DNA from: Gnetum montanum
Lineage: Eukaryota; Streptophyta; Gnetopsida; Gnetales; Gnetaceae
Reading direction: 5' to 3'
Assembly: GCA_015680685.1 (NCBI GenBank)
Contig: MNCI01008330.1
Span: 122,065 to 186,064, forward strand
Length of the DNA stretch: 64,000 nt
Shown: piece after piece, positions 45,022 through 56,640 of the stretch
How positions within the stretch are numbered: position 1 is the stretch's first letter
Layout of the letters: every line of letters begins with the position of its first letter
The notes under the pieces: model-generated
Told to the model about the DNA's origin: nothing
What the model saw: the letters and a program-made list of their open reading frames with translations, nothing else
Databases searched by the model: none
Position numbers and translations under genes: made by a program

Positions 45022-45889
45022 TGATGAGTGGTGAAGTACCCCTACATCCAACCATATAAATCACAAGCGTTCAAGCACAATCTGGTTGAATTTTATCAAC
45101 TCTATAGTTTTCTAGTGCACTAGTTCTCTGGGATGTGAACTAAGCATTGAGAACATTCACTGTCTTCCCAACTACACTTGTGAAGCTTAAGGGTATGGTT
45201 TAAGTGTAATTGAGGCACATTATTTTTATCATTTTTTATTTTATGGTTTTTTCATTTGAAATAAATAGGATAAAGAATAAAGTAATTTAATGTCTACTTT
45301 AATCTAATCGACTAACTACTATGTAACTAGTCTTAACATATGTATCCGGTCCCACTTGTCATACACATCTTGAACACATATAACATTGCTAGGTTACCAA
45401 GTATTAAGTGTTGCTAGGATTACCAAACATCATACGCATGCTCGAAGCAGTCATACTTACATGTTTACTTAATCACATTTAACTTATCTTACATAATTAG
45501 CTTAATTACTAAGGAACATTGAATAAATGACTAAAAGCATTAAATGCATGAATAAAATATTTAAGGTATTGAAAATGCTACAAGGTTTATCAAGAAGCTC
45601 ATCTTTATTGTTGCACACATTGTTGTGCTCAAGTACAACAGTGCAAAAATAAAGATCCATACAATTAATGACGCCTACTATAGGCACTTGCGAAAATATT
45701 TTAACTTTCGAATGGAAAAACTACAAAAGCTTCACTACAAATACGATAAGATGATGCCTAAACACAATGGGTTTGCATGTATTTATAGGCAAGAACATAC
45801 CCTATGTCGATGGGGCCTAGTCAATGGGGCCCAGTTGATAGGGCCTAGTTGACAAGGCTTCGTCAACATGGCTAATTTGTGACTCATTA
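45022..45889 (-). mobile_element. Element A 5' LTR
   Basis: 868 bp from TGATGAGTGGTGAAGTACCC to GTGACTCATTA on the plus strand; the last bases TTA instead of TCA are probably a C-to-T change. Minus-strand TATA box (CCTATAAATA) is at about 45779-45790. Between it and the LTR start are several GTCGATGGGGCCTAGT-like words. It matches 23287-24197. Confidence 0.92.
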
Positions 45890-45894
45890 CCTTT
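45890..45894. repeat. Target-site duplication of element A, right copy (CCTTT)
   Basis: Identical to 23282-23286, fixing both ends of element A. Confidence 0.85.
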
Positions 45895-46153
45895 GGATTA
45901 CGACTTGATTAAAGGGCCATTTAACTTACTAGAGTTCCCTCCAAGAGTTACTTTTAGGTTTTTAAAGCCACTAGAAGCTAGGATAGTGCAATAATTGATG
46001 ATCATAGACTTACACTTATTTTGTCTTCTCAAGTAATCCAACGAATTGGTCATAGATAAATCATCTTAGCCAAATGGTAAAACTCATATTCTTAGTAATT
46101 GTAAGCAACAAAAAATTTTAAATTTTTTGGGGCAAGTACAAGAAAACATTAGT

Positions 46154-46230
<77 letters not shown>

Positions 46231-48960
46231 TCTTATTTCTTTTCTTTCTCTTTGTTTTTATCTTTCTTCTCTTCTCTTTTATTTTTGTTTGTTGTTCTTT
46301 TTCTTTTTGTGAAAAAAATTACTACTTTTAGAAAAATCAATTCTTTAGAGATTCTTAAAGTGATCAATCACCACTTGAAGTCCTTGACATGCACTTAATG
46401 AATCAAACATCTTATTTATGAGCTTAATGTGGTAAGCATAGATTCACGAAATCACTAACCTTCTTTGACCAATTTGATTAAGTAACATATGCACAAACGC
46501 ATAATCCAACCCCATCAATCAAGATCTGTTCCAATGTTCATGGGATTCCTTGATGATACACCCTTTTATAAACTATAATCAAGCACACATCTAGGTCTCC
46601 AAAGCTCATACCTTAAAGTTCATGCCCACCAAACCTCCCATGGTTCCAATAGCAACAGCTTCCTCACTTGTGGCATAAGATGTAGCTCCTTACTAAATAT
46701 ATGTTTGGATCATATATGATTGTAGAAGAACATAGGATGGATGAATTTTTATTATGTATGCATTTCATAACCAAACCTTCATATTGGATCCATGCAATAC
46801 TCTTGCATCATTATCACATTTGTAGACTGACCCATCCAGCGTTTAGCTCTTAGGACAAGCTTTCATAAATCATATTAATTAATTTATCATGAACACATAA
46901 AACACACTTAAAAGAATATGAAAATAAAATTATATTAATCATTAATATCAAAAAATAAAAAATGAAAAATTACACAAAAATAATAAATAAAAATTGATAG
47001 ATATATATGCTTAAAAGCTTGCACACAAAATCACATCAAATTAAAAGAATAAGCAAATTAGAGGATGAAATATTATTAGTTTGAAAAAATATGCATATAA
47101 AAATACCTAAAAAATAAAAATTAAGTCACACAAATAAAACAAACCATACTATATCATCAAAGCCATTACATGAAGATAGCTTCCCCTACAACTAAGTTTA
47201 AGACTAGTACTTAATAATCTACTTTTAATCAACATTACCAAATGGCTAATGAGGTGATTGAGATTCTTTGAAGTGTCTTAGGTGTTGGCCTTATTGGTCA
47301 AATTTTTAAGATCAAGTTTTCTTCCTTTGTCTTATGAATATTTTACCTTTGCCTTTTATCTAAAGAAGAAGTGAAAAATTCATTTTCTTGATATTTAAAA
47401 ATACAATCTCTTTGATCATGTTTCTTTAAAGATGATGGTAAAGGAGATGAGCATGAATTCTTAGCAATATTTGTATTCTTCTTTCTCTTATGAAAATACT
47501 TTCATTTTCAAGATGATGAATTTCTTGCCATAGGAGGGACAAAATTAATTTGCTATTGTGCAATAGTATATGATGATGGAAAATAGTGATAGTACATTAC
47601 ATTGATGAACTAGACTTGTCCTTGCTATGGATGATTTAAAATTTCCTCCTCTAATGATATAGAGAGACATGATGGACATTACTAGACCTAAAACTAATAA
47701 TATAGTTGTGATGAATATTGCTAATATTGATGGAGCATTGCTTGAGGTATTTGGTTCATAGCCTACTAATTTTTATGGTAGGAAGAAGGATGGCGTGATG
47801 AATTTTATTACAAGTATAGGAGGTACTCCAAGGTGTTAAGATCCAAAGGTTAGACCCCATCAATTATTGATGTTATTTTTTTGTTAAAGAAAAGAATCAC
47901 AAGGATAAGACTTCCAATCAAGATAAGGCCTCTTATCTTTTTCCTTACTTTCTTCAATCCTACCTTGTGATATAACTACATTTATAGTTGCTTCAATAAC
48001 TGTTTTTTCAAAATCCTTGATACTTGACATCATCTTTTAATTTGAGCCACTAACCTCTAGTAGAGATTACCAATGCATATATATCCATCCTTTTGAGTTT
48101 ACAACTATAATTCTTTTACTATATGTACTAATGAATCATGTTTATTAAACCCATGATTTGGACACTAATGAGCATGTAGTTCTATCATTCTATGGCCACA
48201 TCCAATGATTCATTAGTATCCTACTTCCAACCTACTATCTTCTTTCTAAGGTTTGTAACTTGGGCATAACATTGAAGCCTAACATTAAAAGATATTAACA
48301 TATCTACCCAATAAGAGATGGAATTGAGTGGAAGAGCACTTGTACCCTTGCTCTACAATCATATCACAAAGCTAGTGCTTCTCATGAGCAACATACTTTG
48401 ATTGTGAGGATGACATGGGTTCATAATCTACCAAATTATCAATGAAGGCTTAATTAGACATACCCTCCTCAAAGGTAGTAGGTGTAGCTTCCCTAGGGCA
48501 TTTGCAAAATCATCTAAGTGCATCACACCATCATCCCAACTTATCTTGGTGGAATTTTAGTACAATAGGAGGTGCTAGTTCATTCATCATGTTTTTGAAA
48601 GTAATTCGGACCAATTAAGGTTTCTTCTTTAATTCATTCTCATTGTTTAAATTAGTCATAACTACTTTGATCCTTTATTTCCTAAAAAATCACCAACTAA
48701 ACAAAGAAAAATTTTGAAGATACAAGTAAAATAAGTAATTCATAAATACCTTCTTTGGCAATGACATCAATGATAGAGGTCCCCTTGGCCAAAACCACAA
48801 GAGGCCTATCAATGGTATGTGTAGTGAACTAGTTGTAAATATTGAAGGCAAAGAAAATGTAAATTGAAAATTTTACTTGTATATATCATTGTGTTTAATA
48901 AATGATTAATTCATAGCAAACAAAAATTATTCAATGGCAATAAAATGTTAGCAATTTAGA
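45895..48960. other. Unassigned AT-rich DNA right of element A
   Basis: Pre-insertion flank of A and further non-coding DNA. It contains a TA/CT microsatellite (46158-46223) and, at about 48290-48560, a minus-strand reading that looks coding-like (DNLVDYEPMSSSQSKYVAHEKH then LCDMIVEQGYKC) but matches no family I recognise. The 46900-47160 part is very A-rich. Confidence 0.45.
46158..46223 (+). repeat. Compound microsatellite (TA)16(CT)16
   Basis: An uninterrupted run of TA dinucleotides to 46190 followed directly by CT dinucleotides to about 46223, then a T-rich tract. Confidence 0.98.
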
Positions 48961-48989
48961 CATTGTTGAAGATCACAGCTAGACTCAAT

Positions 48990-49318
48990 GACATTATATA
49001 GATGGTACTATTAATAAGATAGCTCAACAACTATTAGAATGGAAAAAAAAATTTGATCTCTTGATTTGTAATGGACTTGCTATATTTCCTCATTCTTCAT
49101 CATTTACTTTCATAGGGTCTCAAGGTAACTGTTCCATTGATTTACTTTCATACTCTTATGAAGATATTGATTTTATTGAGTTGAAAGTTAGGGAAGATTT
49201 TGTTCATTCTAGTATGCACTTTGAAAATTCTTACTCCACTCATTTTAAATTTCCATGTTGTAGTTTAGAAGTAAGAAAAAGAAATGAATTGAATAATCCC
49301 AAATTCAAAGTGATATAA
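48990..49318 (+). pseudogene. LINE endonuclease fragment
   Basis: Part of the APE-like endonuclease that nicks target DNA for L1-type elements. The plus-strand reading has EWKKKFDLLICNGLAIF, then SSFTFIGSQGNCSIDLL (the 'FTF...GSS.IDY' block with Leu for Tyr), IDFIELKVREDF and STHFKF where the catalytic 'SDH.P' is expected. The catalytic His is kept but Asp is lost. The 5' part of the gene is not seen; the next LINE block is 1.1 kb downstream. Confidence 0.65.
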
Positions 49319-50390
49319 GACCATATTTACATATGGAAATATAGCAAATACAAGTGAAAGCATGAAGACAAAGTTCAAACTTCAAGAAAAGACAAATATC
49401 AAGTGAAGCCAAAATTGCTTTTCTATAAAATACCAACCAAAGCCATGTAATTTATATTTGAAATATTATGTCACATAAGACAAGATAGCAAATTCTATTA
49501 TTTTTACTTTTATTAACAGATGTAATTAGAGAATATCCCCAATCGCCCATGTCTCTTGAATTCTTAGCCCAATTTTCCATAAAATACGCTTGTCCCATTA
49601 TATGCTATTATGACCCCATCATTTGATTATAAATATGTGGGCAAATCATATTTGTAATTGAGGTAATAGAAGGAATTGATGTCATTAAGGTAATTTGAAG
49701 TAATTCCATAATTTATCCCATAATTCCATATCCTATTTATTTCATAATCTCATATCCTAATTATCACTTATAATCCAATTCACAATTTCACATTTTATTC
49801 TATTACAAGTTCATCCATCCTCAATTCATCATATTCACCAATTCTCATTAATCTAAGAAGTTGAAAAATCACATTTGAGGCCACTCTTGTGTAATAGATT
49901 TTAACTATCAAATTAGATTGTTGAATGAGATTTATATAAAATATTTAGTTACTCCATAACTCTCTTGGATCCTAGAGATATTCATCTTGAAAATTAGAAA
50001 TTTCTATTCTAAACACTAAACAATTTTATTCTAGATCACATTTTTGGGTCAAATTTGAATCATTAAATAAGTTTCAATTTATCTAAAACTTTATAAGCTG
50101 ATAGATTGGAAGACAAGATTTCCAACAAGCCTAAGATTAGCCCAAAAATCATCTGGATCACAAAGATGTCACAACTAAAAAATCAAAAAAAAATCAAATT
50201 TTCTCAATTGGCCCACCCACATCATCTAACATATTAGGTTGCCAAAAATTTTCAAACAAAAAATATTTTTCAATATTTTTACATCCCCAAATATCTACAA
50301 ATTTAAGGGATTTGTGTCATCATTATGTTAAGTTATTTCAATTGTTTCTTAAACAATAAAAAAATAAAAATAAAAAAAATGTCATACAAA
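49319..50390. other. AT-rich segment between two LINE pieces
   Basis: It separates the endonuclease piece from the following LINE block and is probably an insertion. It has no coding signal. Repeated words such as CCATAATTTATCCCATAATTCC occur near 49720. I could not define its ends or type. Confidence 0.4.
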
Positions 50391-50698
50391 CTCACCGTAG
50401 TAGTTAAGAAAATATATATGAATGTAAAACATGAAAAATGGACTATTGAAAGACAACATAATAAGCTTGAACAAATTTTTCTTATAATAGCTAAGAAAGT
50501 TATGTATTCACAACAATAAGGTGCTCATAAGACTTGGTTTGATGAAGATTGCATGCAAGCTAGGCTAAATATTAAGAATTCAAATAAGATTCATAGAGAA
50601 AGTTTAGTTAAGGAATATAATTTCTTGATTAGAACTAAGAGAAGGAAATTTATTAGGGAGCATCAAGAATATTTTGCTTACATCATTAAAAAGTAAAC
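50391..50698 (+). pseudogene. LINE region between endonuclease and RT, fragment
   Basis: Plus-strand reading KHEKWTIERQHNKLEQIF, then after one stop KTWFDEDCMQARLNIKN and EYNFLIRTKRRKFIREHQ. The 'WFD.DC..AR' followed by 'Y..L.R.KRR.F' pattern is the linker between endonuclease and RT in many L1-type elements. No RT follows before 51200, so the element is truncated. Confidence 0.6.
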
Positions 50699-51229
50699 CT
50701 ATACAATTTTGGTAATGTTTTCTTTATAAAGCCTCTTTATCATCATCATCAAAATATTATAATACATATGATACAAGTGAAGGAACCCATGTTTCCATGG
50801 TAGGGAAATGATGATTTTTATAATTTTATGTATTTTATAAATATAAGTAAAATAATAATAATTAAAACTCATTACAATCCCTTGCAAAAAAAGGTGCAAC
50901 ATTAATACATGGAAAAGAAATTAGACACACATTCATGTTACAATACCTTACAAGATACGTTTAACATGAAAATCTAACACACATACAAACTATGTTGTAA
51001 TCCCTTATGGGACAAATGCAACACTAACATACAAAACTAATAAAATCTCCTTAGTCACACCTTTGATAATCCAACACCATCTTGTATAGGTATGACCTTC
51101 TTCAGTAAGGTGGAATTGTCATAATCTTCACACAAGTGTGTTAATCTATCTAAAAGATTTAATTTAATTATAGTTTCTAAATTTAATAAATAAATTTATT
51201 AATGAGAGATTATTGGCAAGGATCAATAA
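50699..51229. other. Unassigned AT-rich sequence
   Basis: No coding signal. The words CCTTACAAGATACG and CCCTTATGGGACAAATGCAAC recur loosely around 50880-51020. The right part may already belong to the LTR relic ending at 51657. Confidence 0.4.
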
Positions 51230-51657
51230 ATAAAATCAAAAATTTTATAGAAATAAAATTGAGCTTTATTCTTTGTGTAAACACTTGAATCTACATCAAC
51301 CAAATAGTTTTGGGTTGGAAAAGCATTATAGTACTTTGATAAAATCTCACTACTTAGTGAAGAAATGATTTAACAATACCAAAGAAAATAAATTGCACAC
51401 TTTCCCAAGAAAGGAAGAAAATTTCTTACATCAAATAAAATTAGAAATCAAAAATATTTTTTGAGGGTTTCCCCTTGGGTATTGTATTTTTATGCTTGGT
51501 AATAGAAGTGGTGAGGCAACACATCACATGACGCAATGCTAATGATGCATGACCATTCACTAAAACAAGCTCAAACTATAGGTTTAACTACACATGAATA
51601 AATTTATGCATTTATATTTACAAAAATATATAAAAATTTCTACTGGATACCTCATCA
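51230..51657 (-). mobile_element. LTR fragment related to the Copia-1 LTR
   Basis: It matches the outer part of the Copia-1 LTR in order: ACCAAAGAAAATAAATTGCA, TTAGAAATCAAAAATATTTT, TTTCCCCTTGGGTATT, CAAACTATAGGTTTA and the end TACTGGATACCTCATCA at 51657 (Copia-1: CTAGATATCTCATCA at 17721). The inner end is not clear. No Copia coding sequence is adjacent, so it is a solo or truncated LTR of the same family. Confidence 0.7.
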
Positions 51658-52950
51658 AGTGGCCACTCAAAGTATAGCTTAAAGAGAAGAAGATTGATAA
51701 CTTATATGGCACCTAATTTCTTGATTATTTTTTTACAATTATAATCCAAATTTGGCATAATATCTTCTACATAAATTATTACCATAATTTCTTAAATTTA
51801 ATCTCCTTCCTTTTTCTAGTTTCTAGCCTCCAAAGATCAATCTCAATGTAGTTAGATTGGCCTTACTCTCTTATAGCAAGGGCTAGTTTCTATATTAGCA
51901 TAATAATTCTTATATGTTTATGAAGATCTTAGTTAAATATTTAAGATTCTACCTCAAAACCATGATGAGAAACAATGTATCTAAGATGGTTAGTATTAGT
52001 TATACATATGTTTTTTATAAGTTCCAAGACATCATCGACTTTCCTACTAAAGGAGTCATTGCAAATAATCATTTCTCAATTTTGCTACTGAAGGAGTCAT
52101 TGGTAGTAATGGTAAATTTAATTTTTCTAATAGAGGAACATTAAAGCTAGTTGTCTAGTTCTTGTTATTGAACTAGGAAATCAAACTACAAATGATGTTC
52201 TATTTTTATTCAATAAATATTATTTCTATATTTTTATATTCCTTTTATCTACATTTATTTTATGTTGTGTGTTGAGTTTGAAGCAATTACAACCATCAAG
52301 AAAGATTGACATTAGTTTACACTAGATTATCTATACATCATTATAGTTGAAGTTCTAAAGATGAATGATGATGAAGAAATAAAGAGATAAGAGAAATTTT
52401 GGCAATTCCTAAGATCAAATGGTCAAACATTTCAAATTTGAATGTTTCTAGCTACATCCAAGATTTAGTGATATATCACCATACCCTAGAAAATAAGTTT
52501 CTAAAATATGAGAAAACCATGAATTTTTTTATATCCATGATTAGGAAGGATATTTTTAACATGTGTATAATTTTATTATCTAGAAGCACATCCTAGAGTG
52601 TGACTTTGATCTTCTAAAATCTAAGGTGGTGAAAAAACTAACAAGGGATATTCAACAATATAGTGCTACATTAACTAGTGCTTCTCTCAACAACAAGGTA
52701 CTACTTACCCTAACAATTAGTTTTTATGAAATGACTACATGTTATATGCATAATGTTAAGGTAGAGAAAGATCTTGATAAGTTATAGTCTATCAAGCACG
52801 ACAATTTATCATGGATGAGTGACTTAAATAAGAGCATCTAGAAGTTAAAGATCAACATTCTAGTATTGATAGTTAAATAAAGGTTTAGTTTGTTGCTTTT
52901 AATTATAAGACCTTAAATCTTTTAAAAGAAGTTAAGAACACATAGAAGAG
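51658..52950. other. Unassigned sequence with short frames
   Basis: Plus-strand frames 51914-52144 and 52399-52596 are not recognised. The words CCTACTAAAGGAGTCATTG and GCTACTGAAGGAGTCATTG form a 59-bp-spaced repeat at about 52041 and 52083. Left flank of element C. Confidence 0.4.
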
Positions 52951-53843
52951 TGATGATCAATGGAGTAATCCAACACCCAACCATACAAGTCACAAGTGTT
53001 CACACGTGACTAGATTGTAATCCATGGGCAAGGAAATGTAATTATGCTAGCAATTGGTTTAAGTTCAAAACCATTGTCTTCCTACATGGAGTTAATGAAC
53101 TCTATGTATATGGTTTAGCTCACCATGAGGTATATGATATCTAATGTTGTTGGTCCATTCTTACTCCTTGAAAACATAATGAGATGAAAATAATTTCTAA
53201 TTATAAGTCTAAGTAATTGTAAGAAAGTAAATCTAACTTATTCTAATGTAATGGATATCCAATCCTAGCCTACCATACACCCTTGGGATGCATGTAGTTA
53301 TCACTGGGATTACCAAGTGGTATTACTATTAAGAAAATCAAGCAACACCACTACTATGTTGCCAAATAACTACACTTAGTGCTTGAAACCAGTCGTATCC
53401 ATACTGCTTGCTTTCAACATGTAAAACAAATTTCTTGTATAGTAAATGATTAACTGGAAAAATAGGAAAAATTATACTAAGTAAATAGAAGAAAACTAAG
53501 TAGATGTTGCAATGATTATAGGCAATCTTGATCTTTATTATTGATCATGAACTATGTCCAAGTACAATTCACTCAAATAAAGACATCATACAATCTCTCA
53601 ACACCACATTACAGGCATACACTTCTAAGTGCTACATTATGAAAACAAATTGAAAGATTTTTATAAATATGCACTAAAACTTCTTTGAATTCATGTGTCT
53701 AAGTGTTGTATTTATAAGCTAGCATGCATCCCACGATATCATATATATGATTATGTAGCTTATGCTACAATATCAAATTTATGACATCATAGATATGCTA
53801 TCATAGTTATGATATCATTACTAATGAAAATTTGACTTCATCA
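52951..53843 (-). mobile_element. Element C 3' LTR
   Basis: 893 bp; plus strand starts TGATGATCAATGGAGTAATCC and ends TTGACTTCATCA. Its first 200 bp match 58565-58770. Near its right end are ATATC/GATATCAT words like those in element B's LTR. TATA-like TATTTATAAGC (minus GCTTATAAATA) is at about 53708-53720. Confidence 0.88.
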
Positions 53844-53858
53844 TACCCCCAAGACTAA
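53844..53858 (-). promoter_or_regulatory. Element C polypurine tract
   Basis: The minus strand reads AGTCTTGGGGGTA directly before the 3' LTR, equivalent to the tracts of A and B. Confidence 0.75.
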
Positions 53859-54059
53859 TTATAAACTCATCCTTGAGTTAAAAAAATATGGGGATAGAGT
53901 TCCTTACAAAATTTGGATGTAAATTTACATGATTAATTAACTATATACATGACACTAAATGTTGCAATGGTGTTTACAAAATTGACACAAGTTATGACAA
54001 GATAAACTAAAACAAAATAAAAAAAACTTGATGAAGCTTGATGTAGCCTAAGTAGTGCT
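53859..54059. other. Short non-coding spacer between ORFX and polypurine tract
   Basis: It shares the words AAACTCATCCTTGAGTT and GTTCCTTACAAAATTTGG with the same place in A and B. No gene. Confidence 0.5.
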
Positions 54060-56640
54060 TGGTGGTGGTGGCTCCTCCATCGATTGCTTTCCCTCATCAT
54101 CAAGCTTCTAAAACTTGTATCTGTTGAGCAACACCTAAAGTTTTTCTTCCTTCATTCTAGGATCATGTAACGTCCATGCCTATTGTGCAATGTGTGATGG
54201 AGCTGATACATCCCATGGGCATGGTAGTTGTAGAAGCATCTGGTTTTTCTTGACATACAATGCTACAAATTTACTTCTCTTCTTCAAATGCCCTAGCCAT
54301 ATTTCATAATTTTTTATACTCAAAAATTCTTTTGGATAGGTTTTCTGTAACATCTTTCTGTGCTTGGTAGCCAACCTTAACTACTTCTAATTCAGAGTTT
54401 TCAAACATCTTTTTTATTAATAAAGTCCTTTTTTTATAATGCATATGTGGGTACTACTTGATATCCAAGATCATTTCTAGGCCTACCTATGATCAACATG
54501 TCTAGGTTAGCATAACGAAGGTTAGCTAACCCCATGTGTTCTTTCAAATCTTCTATTCGCAAATTTTTATTTTTGATCTTCTCTTAGTGGACATGAGCAT
54601 AACTATCCAAGATGGGTTACTAGTCTATATTTTATACTAATATAAAATTGATCTAGGCTTTTTCCATATGGATTTCCTTCTCATTGATTTATTTATACAT
54701 GCCAATTAATCACAGAAATTTTCTTTAAGACTTTTGTGCCTCTTTACCTCATTCTACCACACATTTATCTCAATAGCTAATTTCTATCTAATTGCATGTA
54801 CCTCCTCCATTGAAAGAATTCTATTTTTTCTTGATAAGTGGCTCACATCTTGGTTGACTCTCATCACTTATTCTCTTAACTAATGGATGCTCTCCTCAAG
54901 GATGTTTTATTGCTTCTCTACATTAGTCAACCTAGTGTTGTCTACAACAAGTCACTTATTTTCTTCATATGCTACAATGAGTGCCTTATCATGTGCATAT
55001 GTCTATGCTACTAAGGTATTCCACACTGCTTTCTCCTTTTCTTCCTCCATCTACTTATTTTCTCCATTAGGATATTGATCTAATTTATTCTAAACTAATC
55101 TAATTGGTCAGGTGCAACATATTGTGTAGGATCTCTATGCTCAACTCTTAGGATCATGAGCTCTTCCTATAGTCTAAGGATTTCATTTTGTACATACTCT
55201 ACCTTAGTTTCTACCATGATCAACTTACCCTTGGTTTCTATTAGTTTTGACTACACTGTAGTGACATCACTTGGAATGTCAAAAAGATTTGGCATGACTT
55301 GCACAATCTACAATAGTTGATCTAGCACATCTTTATGATCAGCAGGAGTCATCAAGGTACTAGCTAGCATTTGAGTGTCCTTGGCTCTAGTTAGATCGAA
55401 TGGTGGCACAATAGGTACATTAAATGATTCCTTGATGTGATTTAAGATAACTTTTGTGGCTCCTACTACATCTTGATGCTACATAACCATGACTGTGGAT
55501 CCTTCTCCAATTTCAAGCACCACATAGAATGATGCAACATTCCTAGAAGTTTTTTTTTGATCATTGGTTCTCTCCTCATAACTATAATAATATTTTTCCA
55601 CTAATAAGATCTAATGGAAACTGTTGGTTAAATGGCACTATCAATGACTTTATAAATATTGGCCTCCTCATGAGTTCCCCAATTGATGATCTCTATGATT
55701 TATTGTAGATGACTCATTGATGGCCTATAATCTTGTGATGGTGGTGGTGGAACTTGTTGTTGTTGTTCTTACTAATGTTGTTTCTCTTGTTGCTGTTGCT
55801 GCTAACCATTGGGTCTCTTTTGCTATTTTTGCATAGTACTTTGAGTAATTTCCCTAACATCTATTTGTTCTTTCATCCAATCTTTCTTTGGTGGTGCTGG
55901 CTTGATCATTTCATCATAGAAAGCATTTTGAGCCTTCCTAAGGACATCATTGGTGTACCCTAGGATTCTAGCATGTTTGCACAACTTCTTGATGAGGTAA
56001 GGAAATGGAAGTGTTAGCTTCCCTATCTTCTTTTCCTCAAATCACCTTTGGATTTCCATGAAGTAGAGTTGTGGATATTTGTGTTAAACTTTCTTATTAA
56101 GATTACACTTCCTCTAGCTACATATGTTGATATTCTATTTAATATTTTTGTAGGAAACAAGTGATATGTGCTAATTTTGAAATAAATTCTCTCTTCAATG
56201 GCTAAATAATTGTAATCCTTGTCTTCTTTACCATATGCCCTTCTCAACCATAGTTTTCTTGTATTTATATTTTATCAGGTGGATAGATGTTCTACTTTTA
56301 CCCCCTTCATTGGACACTTTAATGGCTTCAGCTATCACCTTAACTAAATAGGAGACTGAGACTCCCTCAATGTTAATTATGGCATCTTCCCCTTTGTTAT
56401 GCCAAAATTGATAAGTCTTCCCCAAATACCATTCTCCACTATTTAAAAGTGTGGACCATAATGGTGACGCTTGGAGTTGTCTCCTCATCATTTTTGAAGT
56501 AAATTATACAAATGGAACAAAGTTTAGCTTAATGATCACTACAGTCATGATTGTTTTCTCTTGGATGGCTTTGGGGCAATTTGGTGATAGCGTAAGGCAC
56601 TATCCTTGTTCTGGTGCTTGTGGATCTACTACCTCTAATT
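54060..56640 (-). pseudogene. ORFX of element C: most complete copy, unknown function
   Basis: Unknown product of roughly 800-860 codons, minus strand. N-terminal part: LWSTLLNSGEWYLGKTYQFW and INIEGVSVSYLVKVIAEAIK (56228-56491). Then KIGKLTLPFPYLIKKLCKHA and RILGYTNDVLRKAQNAFYDE (about 55935-56035), a Gln-rich then PPPPS stretch (55740-55800), FYVVLEIGEGSTVMVM, a stop, HQDV, NHIKESFNVPIVPPFDL, MLASTLMTPADHKDVLDQLL, NLFDIPSDVTTV and ETKGKLIMVETKVEY (55230-55540), a long region of coiled-coil character, and the C-terminal AWTLHDPRMKEEKL plus stop (54137-54179). About ten stops or shifts. The LPFP.LI..LC block faintly recalls plant 'putative transposon protein' domains (PF20167), but this is a guess. 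Confidence 0.65.

Larger units (their letters stand above)
44314..45057 (-). repeat. 372-bp tandem duplication of LTR start, primer site, leader and gag start
   Basis: Sequence 44314-44685 is repeated at 44686-45057 with scattered differences. Each unit holds the beginning of gag (ATG at 44496 and 44868), the leader, a primer site and the first about 35 bp of LTR (TGATGAGTGGTGAAGTACC at 44650 and 45022). So element A has two primer sites in tandem. The divergence shows the duplication is old, not an assembly artefact. Confidence 0.9.
23287..45889 (-). mobile_element. Element A: complete Athila-like Ty3/gypsy retrotransposon, split by element B
   Basis: Minus-strand order: 5' LTR 45889-45022, tRNA-Asp-type primer site, gag 44496-42200, protease 42060-41700, linker, [element B 41172-31497], RT 31491-30561, RNase H, integrase to about 29290, conserved non-coding block, ORFX, polypurine tract, 3' LTR 24197-23287. 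Flanked by a perfect 5-bp duplication. The PBS, the protease/RT linker sequence and the single RNase H match what I know of Athila-lineage elements. All genes are broken, and the LTRs differ at many positions, so the insertion is old. Without B its length is about 12.9 kb. Confidence 0.92.

Noticed and set aside
46127-46312. Frame with YIYIYI and SLSLSL runs
   Set aside because: Translation of a TA/CT microsatellite.
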